Under the pieces are notes generated by a model, which saw only the letters and a program-made list of their open reading frames with translations, was not told the DNA's origin and ran no database searches. From Picochlorum sp. 'celeri' (taxonomy: Eukaryota; Chlorophyta; Trebouxiophyceae): a DNA stretch of 64,000 bases. The stretch spans positions 597,501 to 661,500 of the forward strand of contig JAACMV010000010.1 of the NCBI GenBank assembly GCA_010909725.1, given 5' to 3'. The position numbers and the translations under genes were made by a program. Shown here piece after piece: positions 1-11,786 of this stretch (positions are counted from its first letter, which is position 1; each line of letters starts with the position of its first letter).

Positions 1-3000
1 ACAACGCGATATCCCACCGCCACCAAGGAAGAAACTGCGGCTGGATCACATAGGGACTGCCAAAGACATTACGGAGCACAACTATTGGGACGACTTGCTA
101 CAGACTACGGAGGACATGGAGGCTGACATGGAACACACAGACTCGGACGACACACACGCAGAAAGCTTTACAGGGAAATTCAAAGACACATTGCACAGGA
201 TTCTTGACCAGCAAGAATGCTTCCAGACCACATGCCATCGAGAAAAGCCCATCAGAAAGCTTGCACACAGAACGCGCACAGTGCTACGGAAACGAAACAA
301 GGCGCGACTGGAGATGTACAGAAACCTCAACACAGATACGATGGCAACATACAAGGCATTACACCAGGAAGCGAGGCGATTGGTCAGGCGTGACCAGACA
401 TCCAGTTTTCACAAATTTGTGCACCGGGCTGCAGCATCAGGACCTTCCAGTCCCATCTTCTGGAAGTTCATCAATATCCTACAAGGCAAACAGAGACGCC
501 CACAGACACTGCAGCCCGTGAAAGGACCAAATAATCAGCTGCAATTGAGCAACGAAGCCATCTTGCACACGACGGAGCAGCACTACAGCACATTGGCAGG
601 CGACGCAGACACCACCACCCTTGCGTCCTGGGCCGAGCGATGCCCCTTGCCACAGCGACCAACTGTTTTGGAACTGAATAGAGACATCACGTGGCCGGAG
701 ATACAAGCAGCTCTCGCCACCTCTGCAACAGGCAAAGCACCAGGAATGGATGGCATCACAAACGAGGTGTACAAACTCTGCAAAGAAGACACCCCTAGGT
801 TGGAACCCACAACACCAATGGGAAGAATGCTGCTGGAAGCCGTTAACTCTATCTTTCATGGCGACATCCCAGAAGACATGCACAGCAGCCTGATCATCAG
901 CATCCCCAAGCCACACAAAGATGCTACGTTGTTGGATAATCACCGAGGCATCTCACTCATCGACTGCCTCCTCAAACTCACTACCAGGGTGATATCAGAC
1001 AGGCTGCACACACATCTTATAGAAGGACCCAGAGGACTCAGAAAGGAACAAGCTGGATTCAGGAGACTACAGGAATGCCCAGCTCAAGCTGCGACGCTCT
1101 ACGAGATTGCCCTCCGCCGACGCCAAGTGGACCAGGTCACCTTTGCTGCATTTATAGATCTGAGGAAGGCATTCGATATGGTCCCCCATCGGTGCCTTCT
1201 TCATGTACTTAGTTCTCGGGGGATCAACGGCGCGTGTTTGAACTTCATTTCCACGCTGTATTCTCACGCTGGTTTCAAATGCTCTGCAGGTACTCTTACT
1301 TCCACAGGTACGTTCCCATTGCATAGAGGTGTCAAGCAAGGCGATACGTTGAGCCCAGTCCTGTTCGATCTCTTCATCGACTCGGCGCTGGATGGGATCC
1401 GAGGCGTGACGGTCCCGAATCTTCGCGACCCGCACGCTGATGAAGACCCTCGTATTCCTGGCCTGCTCTTCGCAGACGACACAGTCATCCTGGCCGAGTC
1501 AGAAGCAGAGCTGCAGGACTCGCTCAACACGTTCGGAGACTGGTGTGACCGCTTCGGCATGGAGGTGGGACACGCCAAGTGTGGCGTCATGGCACTGGGC
1601 GTAGGTGATTCTACACAGCTGCCTCGACCCACCATTGGCCCCTTCACCATCCAACGCGGTACCATTCCAGTAGTCGACAAGTACACGTATCTCGGGATTG
1701 TTGTCACCCCACGCCTCGACGTGAGGGACATCATCCTCGACAGACGTGCCAAAGGCTTGACGACGCTCCGAGCCATGCGACCTATGCTGGCGACGCCCTC
1801 TATCCCCCTGAAGAGCAAGCTGCTGGCCATCAAGGGACAACTGATCCCTCAATTGGCATACGGAGGCGAACTGTTTGGCTCGAGCGGGCGCACCGCGATG
1901 CAACCGCTCCAACGAGTGCTCTCCATGGCTCTCAACATGGCTGTCAGGGGCAAGGCCACTCATACGATAGCGTCCGCGACACTATCCACTGAGCTGGAAC
2001 TCCCCACCCTTCCTGCCATCGCTGCAGGGAGAGCAGCCCGAGCCTGGAGGAAGTGGCCAGACCTTGGGACTTGGATTGGCACCTTGTTTAGCCTTCCAGC
2101 CAGGAGGGGCAAACACACGCTGGTCCAACGCACCAAGGCCTTCATGACGAGGTTACAGAATCGACATGGATTCTCGCCCCTCGACAAGACCCCCAAGCAA
2201 CTCGCCAAACAGGTCCAATTCATCACATGGGAACGTCACCTCGCCGCCGACAGGAGCCACTCTTCAGGGTACAACGCATATATGGAAGCTAATTATTCCT
2301 CTACAAATAATTATCTTTCATATTCGACTGCGGAGGGGTACTCTCGTGGCTTTCACTGGCTGGCACGGGCCCGCACAGGAGGGATCTGGAATGCTGCCCG
2401 AGGCTCTCGAGCTCGGCTGCTTCCTCCCTCCTATCGCTCCTGGTGCGCCAGCTGCGACAGCCACACGGAGGACTCTCTCGAACATCTCTTGCTTCACTGC
2501 CCGGCATACGCGGTGATTCGCGACCAAGTGCTGGGAGATTGGATCGCCAAGGCCATCACCGCTCATCAGGAAACTGGAGTGGACCCTTGGCAATGGTTGT
2601 TGGGGTCAGCCAGAGGAGAACATCCAGAGTTTGCTCCTACAGCATCCTCCGAGCATGTTACTCAAGCCCCTGTCCCCCTGTGCATCGCCACAGCCCATTT
2701 TTTGGGGATTAGTATGCCCACCCATATGGGAAAGCTGTGGGGATCAGAGGAAGTGGTGTCTTTGATGGAGGCACGGGACAGGGCGAGGGAGGAGGCAACC
2801 TCCCCTCACAACATAGGTCACCGAGAGTCAAGTGGTGCCCATGGTCTTTCGTTGGAAGATCATGGTGGCTCTCAACCACAGGCCTCAGCTCTTTTGGAGA
2901 GTCATGCTGAGGCGCCCACTACCCCAAGAGCCGACGCCCCCTGGGTACGGCAGTTCTCACGGAGCACTTCCAGTGAGGTTTCTGAGACTCCTCTCAGAGA

Positions 3001-3258
3001 CCCCACGCCGAGGCGCTCTGTGGAACACGTGGACTGTGGTATATAAGGAGTGAGTTTTTAGTGGGTGCAACCCCCACATCACCTGGGCAGGTATCTGGGC
3101 ACCTGTGCATGGTTGGCTTCATGCACATGTGGCAGAGCTCCATCTGGTCAAGGTTCTCTTGATTCAGGAGCCCTGCTGGGAGGACCACCTGCATTTGAGG
3201 CAGCAGGCCAACTCCGTGTCAGTCGAGATTTTCTCACTTCTTTGTATGCTTACAGAAC

Positions 3259-3295
<37 letters not shown>
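1..3295 (+). mobile_element. LINE (non-LTR retrotransposon) copy A, 5' end outside window
   Basis: The 3' part of a non-LTR retrotransposon. It contains the reverse transcriptase ORF, a ~210-bp 3' untranslated region and a 36-nt poly-A tract (3260-3295). It is collinear with copy B downstream (about 4832-8123) at high identity, so the part missing here, which carries the APE-type endonuclease, can be inferred from copy B. The long open ORF suggests a young insertion. The 5' end and target-site duplication cannot be seen. The 3' poly-A rather than a short-repeat tail points to an L1/Tad-like lifestyle, but I did not assign a clade. Confidence 0.93.
2..3046 (+). CDS. LINE ORF2-type polyprotein: reverse transcriptase plus C-terminal zinc knuckle (5' partial)
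   Basis: Copies element RNA into DNA at the target site. The frame is open from the window edge to the TAA/TAG-type stop at 3046 (about 1014 residues visible). Reverse transcriptase blocks are clear: DNHRGISLID and RKEQAGFR (motif 2 region), FIDLRKAFD (catalytic Asp of motif A), GVKQGDTLSP (motif B) and LLFADDTVIL (the ADD catalytic pair of motif C, near 1465). A Cys/His cluster CASCDSHTEDSLEHLLLHC near 2449-2505 is the zinc finger typical of LINE C-termini. No RNase H domain was recognised. The upstream endonuclease lies outside the window but is visible in copy B. No stop or frameshift interrupts the frame, unlike in copy B. Confidence 0.9.
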   Translation, partial: QRDIPPPPRKKLRLDHIGTAKDITEHNYWDDLLQTTEDMEADMEHTDSDDTHAESFTGKFKDTLHRILDQQECFQTTCHREKPIRKLAHRTRTVLRKRNKARLEMYRNLNTDTMATYKALHQEARRLVRRDQTSSFHKFVHRAAASGPSSPIFWKFINILQGKQRRPQTLQPVKGPNNQLQLSNEAILHTTEQHYSTLAGDADTTTLASWAERCPLPQRPTVLELNRDITWPEIQAALATSATGKAPGMDGITNEVYKLCKEDTPRLEPTTPMGRMLLEAVNSIFHGDIPEDMHSSLIISIPKPHKDATLLDNHRGISLIDCLLKLTTRVISDRLHTHLIEGPRGLRKEQAGFRRLQECPAQAATLYEIALRRRQVDQVTFAAFIDLRKAFDMVPHRCLLHVLSSRGINGACLNFISTLYSHAGFKCSAGTLTSTGTFPLHRGVKQGDTLSPVLFDLFIDSALDGIRGVTVPNLRDPHADEDPRIPGLLFADDTVILAESEAELQDSLNTFGDWCDRFGMEVGHAKCGVMALGVGDSTQLPRPTIGPFTIQRGTIPVVDKYTYLGIVVTPRLDVRDIILDRRAKGLTTLRAMRPMLATPSIPLKSKLLAIKGQLIPQLAYGGELFGSSGRTAMQPLQRVLSMALNMAVRGKATHTIASATLSTELELPTLPAIAAGRAARAWRKWPDLGTWIGTLFSLPARRGKHTLVQRTKAFMTRLQNRHGFSPLDKTPKQLAKQVQFITWERHLAADRSHSSGYNAYMEANYSSTNNYLSYSTAEGYSRGFHWLARARTGGIWNAARGSRARLLPPSYRSWCASCDSHTEDSLEHLLLHCPAYAVIRDQVLGDWIAKAITAHQETGVDPWQWLLGSARGEHPEFAPTASSEHVTQAPVPLCIATAHFLGISMPTHMGKLWGSEEVVSLMEARDRAREEATSPHNIGHRESSGAHGLSLEDHGGSQPQASALLESHAEAPTTPRADAPWVRQFSRSTSSEVSETPLRDPTPRRSVEHVDCGI

Positions 3296-3297
<2 letters not shown>

Positions 3298-3600
3298 CGG
3301 CCACACTTCGTCACGTGAAACAAGTTCGAGCGGCTAGGCAAAGGATTGACCAACGGGTCCGCTTTGACGTCTGGATCGAGGGTGCTCCCGAAGGGCTGAT
3401 CAGCCAGATCGCGGCATCCCGAACGGCTTGGAAGTGGCATATTCGACGCCACAAAAACTACAGGCGCAGAATGAAGGAGCAGGCACGACGACACGGGCCG
3501 GAAGACACTGGAGCTGGACATACTCGGACCCGCCGAGTTGGGGCTGGATTCCCTTGGGCCCGCCAAGGAAGAGGAGGAGCAGGCGATGGTAAAAAAAAAA
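3296..3600 (+). repeat. 295-bp copy of LINE 5' coding region followed by an A-run
   Basis: Bases 3296-3590 repeat 3819-4113 without a difference that I could see by eye. They begin directly after the poly-A of copy A and end in ten A residues (3591-3600). The segment encodes the Arg-rich N-terminal part of the LINE protein (RHVKQVRAARQR...). It therefore looks like a retroposed or recombined 5' LINE fragment, or an abortive insertion placed between two full elements. Sequence 3601-3818 then leads into copy B. Confidence 0.8.
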
Positions 3601-6600
3601 GAAAATTTTTCTTTTTTATGGCTCAACCTTGCGAAACAGCTAGAAATGTAGCCAATTCCACGTCTTCTGGAAGAAATTCTCTCGAATCTCGCATTGAGCT
3701 GCTGTTGCAGTTGCGCCGCGCACATGGACATTCCCCATTGGGAAATCGAATTTGCGTCTGGGGCCCGCAGCACCAATCTGGCGAGCGATTCTGGAGGTTT
3801 TTTAGAAAGAAACGTGGATGCGGCCACACTTCGTCACGTGAAACAAGTTCGAGCGGCTAGGCAAAGGATTGACCAACGGGTCCGCTTTGACGTCTGGATC
3901 GAGGGTGCTCCCGAAGGGCTGATCAGCCAGATCGCGGCATCCCGAACGGCTTGGAAGTGGCATATTCGACGCCACAAAAACTACAGGCGCAGAATGAAGG
4001 AGCAGGCACGACGACACGGGCCGGAAGACACTGGAGCTGGACATACTCGGACCCGCCGAGTTGGGGCTGGATTCCCTTGGGCCCGCCAAGGAAGAGGAGG
4101 AGCAGGCGATGGTCGGAGCAGCCGAACCGAGGAGAACAACGCACGCCAAGGATCGAAACCCTTCAACGTTCTTGCCACATGGAACATCACCACGGCTGCC
4201 AACAAACGAGGCGAGCTCAATTGGCGCTTTAAAGCTCGCAGATTCGGAGTGGTGGGGCTGCAAGAACATCAGGTTGAAGAAGACTCCTTCCCGCTGGCCT
4301 TCAGCCACTATAACGTCATACAGAGGTACAAGACGGGGCCAGGGGTCAGAGGAGTAGCACTAGTGACACACAGGAGCTTGCCCACGACAGAGCTCAGAGA
4401 AGTGTATGCCCATCCCAACATCATATGGGCCCAAGTGCACCAATTGATGCCAGTCACCTGCTACATCGCCACCATATATGTACCAGGGGAGCATCTGAGA
4501 GACGATCGGCGTGAGACGTTGAACAAACTGGATGCAGACATACACAGGATCACAGCGGAGCGACCGGGGACTCCCATCGTCATCATGGGGGACTTCAATC
4601 ACGACTTGGAGGCCATGAGCACACTTATAGCACGGAGAGGATGGCCATTAGATTTGCTGCCAGTGCGAGGAGATGCCACGACATTCTGGAGGCCGTACAC
4701 ACAAGGAAGCGCTATAGACCACATTCTGGTGAACGAACATGCCCGGGCTCAACTGCTATCAGCCAGGGTACTCACCACAGAAGCATCCTCAGACCACTGG
4801 CCACTCGCTGTGAAATGTAGATACGAAGGACAACGCGATATCCCGCCGCCACCAAGGAAGAAACTGCGGCTGGATCACATTGGGACTGCCAAAGACATTA
4901 CGGAGCACAACTATTGGGACAACTTGCTACAGACTACGGAGGACATGGAGGCTGACATGGAACACACAGACTCAGACGACACACAAACAGAAAGCCTTAC
5001 AGGAAAATTCAAAGACACATTGCACAGGATTCTTGACCAGCAAGAATGCTTCCAAACCACATGCCATCGAGAAAAGCCCATCAGAAAGCTCGCACACAGA
5101 ACGCGCACAGTGCTACGAAAACGAAACCAGGCACGACTGGAGATGTACAGAAACCTCAACACAGATACGATGGCAACATACAAGGCATTACACCAGGAAG
5201 CGAGGCGATTGGTCAGGCGTGACCAGACATCCAGTTTCCACAATTTGTACACAGGGCTGCAGCATCAGGACCTTCCAGTCCCATCTTCTGGAAGTTCATC
5301 AATATTCTACAAGGCAAACAGAGACGCCCACAGACACTGCAGCCCGTGAAAGGACCAAATAACCAGCTGCAACTGAGCAACGAAGCCATTTTGCACACGA
5401 CGGAGCAGCATTACAGCACATTGGCAGGAGACGCAGATACCACCCCCCTTGCGTCCTGGGCCGAGCGATGCCCCTTGCCCCAGCGACCAACTGTTTTGGA
5501 ACTGAATAGAGACATCACGTGGCCGGAGATACAAGCAGCTCTCGCCACCTCTGCAACAGGCAAAGCACCAGGAATGGATGGCATCACAAACGAGGTGTAC
5601 AAACTCTGCAAAGAAGACACCCCTAGGTTGGAACCCACAACGCCAATGGGAAGAATGCTACTGGAAGCCGTCAACTCTATCTTTCATGGCGACATCCCAG
5701 AAGACATGCACAGCAGCCTGATCATTAGCATCCCCAAGCCACACAAAGATGCTACGCTGTTGGATAATCACCGAGGCATCTCACTCATCGACTGCCTCCT
5801 CAAACTCACTACCAGGGTGATATCAGACAGGCTGCACACACATCTTATAGAAGGACCCAGAGGACTCAGAAAGGAACAAGCTGGATTCAGGAGACTACAG
5901 GAATGCCCAGCTCAAGCTGCGACGCTCTACGAGATTGCCCTCCGCCGACGCCAAGTGGACCAGGTCACCTTTGCTGCATTTATAGATCTGAGGAAGGCAT
6001 TCGATATGGTCCCCCATCGGTGCCTTCTTCATGTACTTAGTTCTCGGGGGATCAACGGCGCGTGTTTGAACTTCATCTCCACGCTGTATTCTCACGCTGG
6101 TTTCAAATGCTCTGCAGGTACTCTTACTTCCACAGGTACGTTCCCATTGCATAGAGGCGTCAAGCAAGGCGATACGTTGAGCCCCAGTCCTGTTCGATCT
6201 CTTCATCGACTCGGCACTGGATGGGATCCGAGGCGTGACGGTACCGAATCTTCGCGACCCGCACGCCGATGAAGACCCCCGTATTCCTGGCCTGCTCTTC
6301 GCAGACGACACAGTCATCCTGGCCGAGTCGGAAGCAGAGCTGCAGGACTCGCTCAACACGTTCGGAGACTGGTGTGACCGCTTCGGCATGGAGGTGGGAC
6401 ACGCAAGTGTGGCGTCATGGCACTGGGCGTAGGTGATTCTACACAGCTGCCTCGACCCACCATTGGCCCTTCACCATCCAACGCGGTACCATTCCAGTAG
6501 TCGACAAGTACAAGTATCTCGGGATTGTTGTCACCCCACGCCTCGACGTGAGGGACATCATCCTCGACAGACGTGCCAAAGGCTTGGCGACGCTCCGAGC

Positions 6601-8092
6601 CATGCGCCCCATGCTGGCGACGCCCTCTATCCCCCTGAAGAGCAAGCTGCTGGCCATCAAGGGAACAACTGAATTCCCTCAATTGGCTACGGAGGCGAAC
6701 TGTTTGGCTCGAGCGGGCGCACCGGCGATGCAACCGCTCCAACGAGTGCTCTCCATGGCTCTCAACATGGCTGTCAGGGGCAAGGCCACTCATACGATAG
6801 CGTCCTCGACACTATCCACTGAGCTGGAAACTCCCCACCACTCCACTAGCCATCGCTGCAGGGAGAGCCGCCCGAGCCTGGAGGGAAGTGGCCATACCTT
6901 GGACTTGGACTTGGCAACCTTGTTTAGGCCTTCCAGCCAGGAGGGGCCCAACACACGCTGGTCCAACGCACCAAGGCCTTCATGACGAGGTTACAGAATC
7001 GACATGGATTCTCGCCCCTCGACAAGACCCCCAAGCAACTCGCCAAACAGGTCCAATTCCTCACGTGGGAACGCCACCTCGCCCCGACAGGAGCCACTCT
7101 TCAGGGTACAACGCCTATGTGGAAGCTAATTATTCATCTACAAATAATTATCTTTCATATTCGACTGCGGAGGGGTACTCTCGTGGCTTTCACTGGCTTG
7201 CACGGGCCCGCACAGGAGGGATCTGGAATGCTGCCCGAGGCTCTCGAGCTCGGCTGCTTCCTCCCTCCTATCGCTCCTGGTGCGCCAGCTGCGAAAGCCA
7301 CACGGAGGACTCTCTCGAACATCTCTTGCTTCACTGCCCGGCATACGCGGTGATTCGCGACCAAGTGCTGGGAGATTGGATCGCCAAGGCCATCACCGCT
7401 CATCAGGAAACTGGAGTGGACCCTTGGCAATGGTTGTTGGGGTCAGCCAGAGGAGAACATCCAGAGTTTGCTCCTACAGCATCCTCCGAGCATGTTACTC
7501 AAGCCCCTGTCCCCCTGTGCATCGCCACAGCCCATTTTTTGGGGATTAGTATGCCCACCCATATGGGAAAGCTGTGGGGATCAGAGGAAGTGGTGTCTTT
7601 GATGGAGGCACGGGACAGGGCGAGGGAGGAGGCAACCTCCCCTCACAACATAGGTCACCGAGAGTCAAGTGGTGCCCATGGTCTTTCGTTGGAAGATCAT
7701 GGTGGCTCTCAACCACAGGCCTCAGCTCTTTTGGAGAGTCATGCTGAGGCGCCCACTACCCCAAGAGCCGACGCCCCCTGGGTACGGCAGTTCTCACGGA
7801 GCACTTCCAGTGAGGTTTCTGAGACTCCTCTCGAGACCCCACGCCGAGGCGCTCTGTGGAACACGTGGACTGTGGTATATAAGGAGTGAGTTTTTAGTGG
7901 GTGCAACCCCCACATCACCTGGGCAGGTATCTGGGCACCTGTGCATGGTTGGCTTCATGCACACGTGGCAGAGCTCCACTGGTCAGGTTCTCTTGATTCA
8001 GGAGCCCTGCTGGGAGGACCACCTGCATTTGAGGCAGCAGGCCAACTCCGTGTCAGTCGAGATTTTCTCACTTCTTTGTATGCTTACAGAAC

Positions 8093-8123
<31 letters not shown>
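3601..8123 (+). mobile_element. LINE copy B, near full length, decayed
   Basis: Head-to-tail with copy A. The order is a 5' region, an N-terminal basic domain, an APE endonuclease (about 4155-4820), reverse transcriptase (about 5540-6410), a C-terminal zinc knuckle (about 7280-7340), a 3' UTR and a 30-nt poly-A (8094-8123). The 3' end of the element lies only 72 bp from the stop codon of the GID7/WDR26-like gene, on the opposite strand, so it sits in that gene's probable 3' UTR. The exact 5' boundary is not certain; it could begin anywhere from 3591 to 3619. Confidence 0.9.
3619..7889 (+). pseudogene. LINE endonuclease/reverse transcriptase ORF, broken by several indels
   Basis: A likely start at 3619 (MAQPCETARN...) gives an N-terminal segment that must shift frame near 3815 to enter the basic domain. 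The APE endonuclease is recognisable from LQEHQVEED, VIMGDFNHD, IDHILVN and SSDHWPLAV, the metal-binding Glu, Asp/Asn and catalytic Asp/His blocks of the exonuclease-endonuclease-phosphatase fold. Compared with copy A there is a lost base near 5244, an extra C near 6184, a lost base near 6404 and more shifts between 6460 and 7090. The RT blocks remain readable in pieces. It cannot make a full-length product as assembled. Confidence 0.88.
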
Positions 8124-8125
<2 letters not shown>

Positions 8126-8195
8126 AACGCTCTCTTCGTCTTGCGATTGGTTTATTACATGCGGCGGTGCGAGATTTACTGTAAATGATATTAAG

Positions 8196-9966
8196 TCAAA
8201 CGGACTTTTGCGACACCCAAATAATCACCTCATGGTCGTCTGAGGCGGATGCGAGCATATGGTCGTCCAGAGGGTTCCATGCAACTGCATTCACAGTGGC
8301 ACTGTGGCCCTCTACCGAGGCTACAAGAGCAGAAGACTCCCTGTGCCAAATGTGTATTAGGGAAGATTCGCTCCCTGTCCCCACAAATGCATTATTTGCC
8401 CCACCAAAAGAGCTGCGAATGACAAATCTTCCTGGATGAGACAGTTTGAGACCCTTGAGCACGTACAGTGGCTCATGGGGCAGCTTGTCCAATGGGTCCT
8501 CGTTCTCCGCCAATGGATTCCTGTCGTCTGAGATAGGCTCCAAGTTTCCAAGCTGCCAGACGTGTATGCCTCCATTTGAAAGGTTTGATGCCAAAAATCT
8601 TCCATCTGGTGACCTTGACAGACAGGTAACAGCAGTAGGCTCTGGGCCCCTAGTGACAACCTTATTGTCAGACATTCTCGTAAATCGCAGCATCCTATCC
8701 TGACCCACTGACACAAACGTCCCACCATCTGCACTGAGGACAGTATCATATGCATGCTGATCCAGTCGGGTTCTATACTCGAGCAGCCATTCTCCATTTT
8801 GCCCCTGCTCTGGACCAATATTTATCAAACGCAATTCTTTGTTGCATGTGACAGCTATTCTTGAAGAACCGTTTGCCCACATTGCGGCCGATATCCCTTC
8901 AGTCACACTACCTATTTGTATCTCTATCAGTTTCTTTGCAGTGCTTACTTCAAATACACGAATTTTCCCATCTCCTGATCCAAGTAGTACCTCCTCACCA
9001 GATGGACTAAACGCAGCAATATTTATTGGGGCACTTCCACTGTACAGGACCCCCTTGAGGGCCACAGATTCTATATTTTGAACATTCCATAAAACAGCGC
9101 TCCCATCTTTAGATGCGCTCAGCAATAACTTGCCATCGGGACTAAATTGAACCACCCACACCTCATCCGTGTGGAAAGACAACCTGTGATACGGCACCGT
9201 CGGAAGGCACTCGGGACCAGCTTTATAATCCGTCATCAACGAAACCCTAGGATTTCGAGTATTATGATATCTGCACTTTTCAATCTGCGACGTGACAGCC
9301 TGCTCCAGCAACACTTCCAACCTGTTCTCAGGCATGAGAACCTCTGGCGATAGAAGCCTCTGCAAATCAGACAAAAGCCTCTCTTGCCTCTCCTCATTCA
9401 CGTCATCCCTCAATCTCTTCGGTGGACAAGGATGAGAGCTTCTATCGAGAAGCATGGCGGCAAGGTAGGACAACGACTGCGGTGCATTGGTAAGCCGAGG
9501 ACCATCCCTCGCAACTAACTGGCTCTCCAACGGCTGAATCTGTTCCCTAAGATACTTCAATGCCGCTTGGGACTCTCCACTCTCCACTAAAGACGCATAA
9601 TGATTGCACAATAGCAAATACCTCGCCTGCTCAACGCTATTCGCGTCGCTGCCCAACTCACCCAGGAGGGACAGCGCTGTAGACACGTCACCTTTCAAAA
9701 CAGCCTCACGGAACCTCCTTGCTACCAATGGTTGCATTTCTACGCCCTGAAATAAGCATATAGACACATTATTCGCATGCATATGCATACAAATCACCCA
9801 CATTCTTCTCAACACGCACCGAGACACGTTCGAGCTCCGCAGCAACATCTCCGTACCCCAGGTTCCCGAGAGCTTGTTCAATCAATCGGATATACTGGGT
9901 TTTATCAATCATACATCTGGGACCAATGTACTCCCTCGGACCCGTTGCTTGCTGCGATTGACCCAT
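8196..9966 (-). CDS. GID7/WDR26-like CTLH-complex subunit (LisH-CTLH-WD40)
   Basis: Likely substrate-scaffold subunit of the GID/CTLH ubiquitin ligase. Two exons: 9966-9820 and 9746-8196, with a 73-nt intron (donor GTGCGT, acceptor TTTCAG) that keeps the frame, giving 565 residues. Exon 1 carries the LisH motif (YIRLIEQALGNLGYGDVAAEL). Exon 2 starts the CTLH region (FREAVLKGDVSTALSLL...), then WD40 repeats (FHTDEVWVVQFSPDGKLL, ...SASKDGSAVLWNV, and last VEGHSATVNAVAWNP...ASASDDHEVIIW). Start chosen at MGQSQQ; an in-frame upstream ATG at 10005 is possible. The domain order and length match WDR26/GID7 rather than Topless. It is divergent from the FMN hydrolase gene, with a 278-bp spacer. Confidence 0.9.
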
Positions 9967-10244
9967 TCGAAACACGTACGATGACTCAGAACAGACAATG
10001 TACACTCATAGAGTCATACGTATATATCAGTAATTTTTATTGAATACGATTCTTTGTTCTAGAAAGCGAAATGCCAGGGTTCTTCTCACCCGATACCGAG
10101 AAGAAATTTTTATTTACGGGCACCCTTGTGACAATGCCTTGGACAGGAAGACTGTGTAGCCCACAGCAGAGCTGAATTATTAATGTCATGATAATGTGTG
10201 AGTGATATGGCATCCCGGAGATTCCTGTCCTCGAGAAATCACGG

Positions 10245-10985
10245 ATGGGTCCACCGCACCTTGTTGTCTCAGAGTCACACCACCACGTTCAGAGCACGGG
10301 CGACCATGTCCGCGCCACAGCACATCGAGATCACATATTGTTATTGTTCGATATCATGGATACTATAGTGCGGGACCCGTTCTATGAGCGCATGCCCGCG
10401 CATTTTGGCCTTGCCTTTGAAGAGGTATTGTATCCATTGTCCAGTTCAAATGATGCCCTTCGTTGACCCATCGCATATGTGCAGTTGTTGGAACAAAAAC
10501 ATCCCGATATGTGGGTTCGGTTTGAGCACGGCGAGATTTCAGAGGATGAGCTGATTGCCAACTTTTTCAAGGATGGGAGAGTTGTTGACAAGGATGGATT
10601 AGTGCACATGATGCGGGATTCGTACGAATACATCGACGGCATCGAGGATATATTATGCAGGTTGAATGCATCTGGGTACGAAATACGCGCATTCTCAAAT
10701 TATCCTGTGTGGTACCAGTACATTGAGGAAAAATTACAGCTGAGCAAGTATCTTCAATGGACATACGTGAGTTGTGAAGGGCCGCTAAAAGGCAAGAGAA
10801 AGCCAAAGGCAGAGAGTTTTGAATGCGTGATCAAACATTCCCGAAGAAATCCGAGGGATTTGTTGTTTGTAGACGATAGAGACCCCAACATTGCAGCAGC
10901 GATGGATGCTGGACTCCAGGCAATTCACTTCAAGAATGCTTCGCAACTCGAGCGAGATTTGAAATCAAAAGGTCTGACTTTCTAA
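10245..10985 (+). CDS. FHY1: FMN hydrolase / HAD-superfamily enzyme (plastid FHY1-like)
   Basis: Predicted riboflavin-5'-phosphate hydrolase of the haloacid dehalogenase family, likely in the plastid by homology with the plant enzyme. Exons 10245-10424 and 10485-10985 flank a 60-nt GT-AG intron in phase 0 (226 residues). HAD motif I is LLLFDIMDTIV, followed by RDPFY as in plant FHY1; motif II is AFSNYP; the motif III Lys is in GKRKPK; motif IV is LLFVDDRDPN. About 30 residues precede the fold, short for a transit peptide, so an additional 5' exon is possible. The TAA ends one base before the stop codon of the opposing ArfB gene. Confidence 0.88.
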
Positions 10986-10986
10986 A

Positions 10987-11786
10987 TTACCAATCTTTAA
11001 TGTTCTTACCCGATCGCCTCTCCTTCTTCTTGTCACCTTTCAACTGCTTCTTTTTCAAACGGGCCTCGTTACCTTTTTGCAACTGCTTTTCAATCTGTTT
11101 CTTCTTCTCGGGGTCTTCTTCAATCGGCAACGTCGTCCGATGCGCATCATCTAAAATTTCTTGCACCTTTTCTAGGGCGTCTTCAATGTTCCCTCTGCAA
11201 CAAGAGTCAACCACACATCAGTCAACCACACATGTAGGAGTGAATGCATGAATGTATCACGAATAACGCACAGTTGCGATCTCGTCCGCTGGGACATGAT
11301 GACTAGTTCACCATCTTTATTAATACGTTTCTTCTGCATCCTGCGAACTGCATCAGCCACCTCTTCATCCAACCAGTCCACAGTCAAATTGAGCCTCATA
11401 TCAACTTTGGTATTCACCTTGTTCACATTCTGCCCACCGGCACCAGAACTTCGGGCAAACTGTATCGTCACATCATCTACAAAACATTGTTGCATCGTTG
11501 TCCATCAGATCAAGTCACACACACTCTCTCTCTCTCCTGTACACTGGCAGCAAAACTGCCACTGCTGGTAGAAAAAAAAAGGTCATACAACCTCACCTCT
11601 CGTGATCCTCTTCACAGGGGGTATCTTCCTTGGCTTTGATCCATCTACGTTTGAAGTATTCGATCCTGATCCGACACTCCGTGGTACAATGGTCCAAGAG
11701 CAACGATTCCTCTGGAAACAAGGTGTGCTTGCTCGTCGGAACACCGTGGTTCGATGACACAGCGTCGTGCTCATTCGACCAAACAT
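10987..11786 (-). CDS. ArfB/ICT1-type peptidyl-tRNA hydrolase (organellar ribosome rescue)
   Basis: Codon-independent release factor that frees stalled organellar ribosomes. Three exons on the minus strand: 11786-11597, 11476-11272 and 11194-10987. Phases (1, then 2) join cleanly, giving 200 residues. Exon 2 has the catalytic GGQ in [18 protein letters not shown], and exon 3 has the GNIEDALEKVQ helix followed by a Lys-rich tail (EARLKKKQLKGDKKKERR), which in this family enters the mRNA channel. The N-terminus (MFGRMSTTLCHRTTVFRR...) is Arg/Ser/Thr-rich like a mitochondrial or plastid presequence. A second ATG lies at 11774. Closest in style to plant homologues. Convergent with the FMN hydrolase gene. 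Confidence 0.88.

Noticed and set aside
3105..3860. Frame with a long poly-lysine run
   Set aside because: The lysines are translation of the LINE poly-A tail; the frame merely joins element end to element start.
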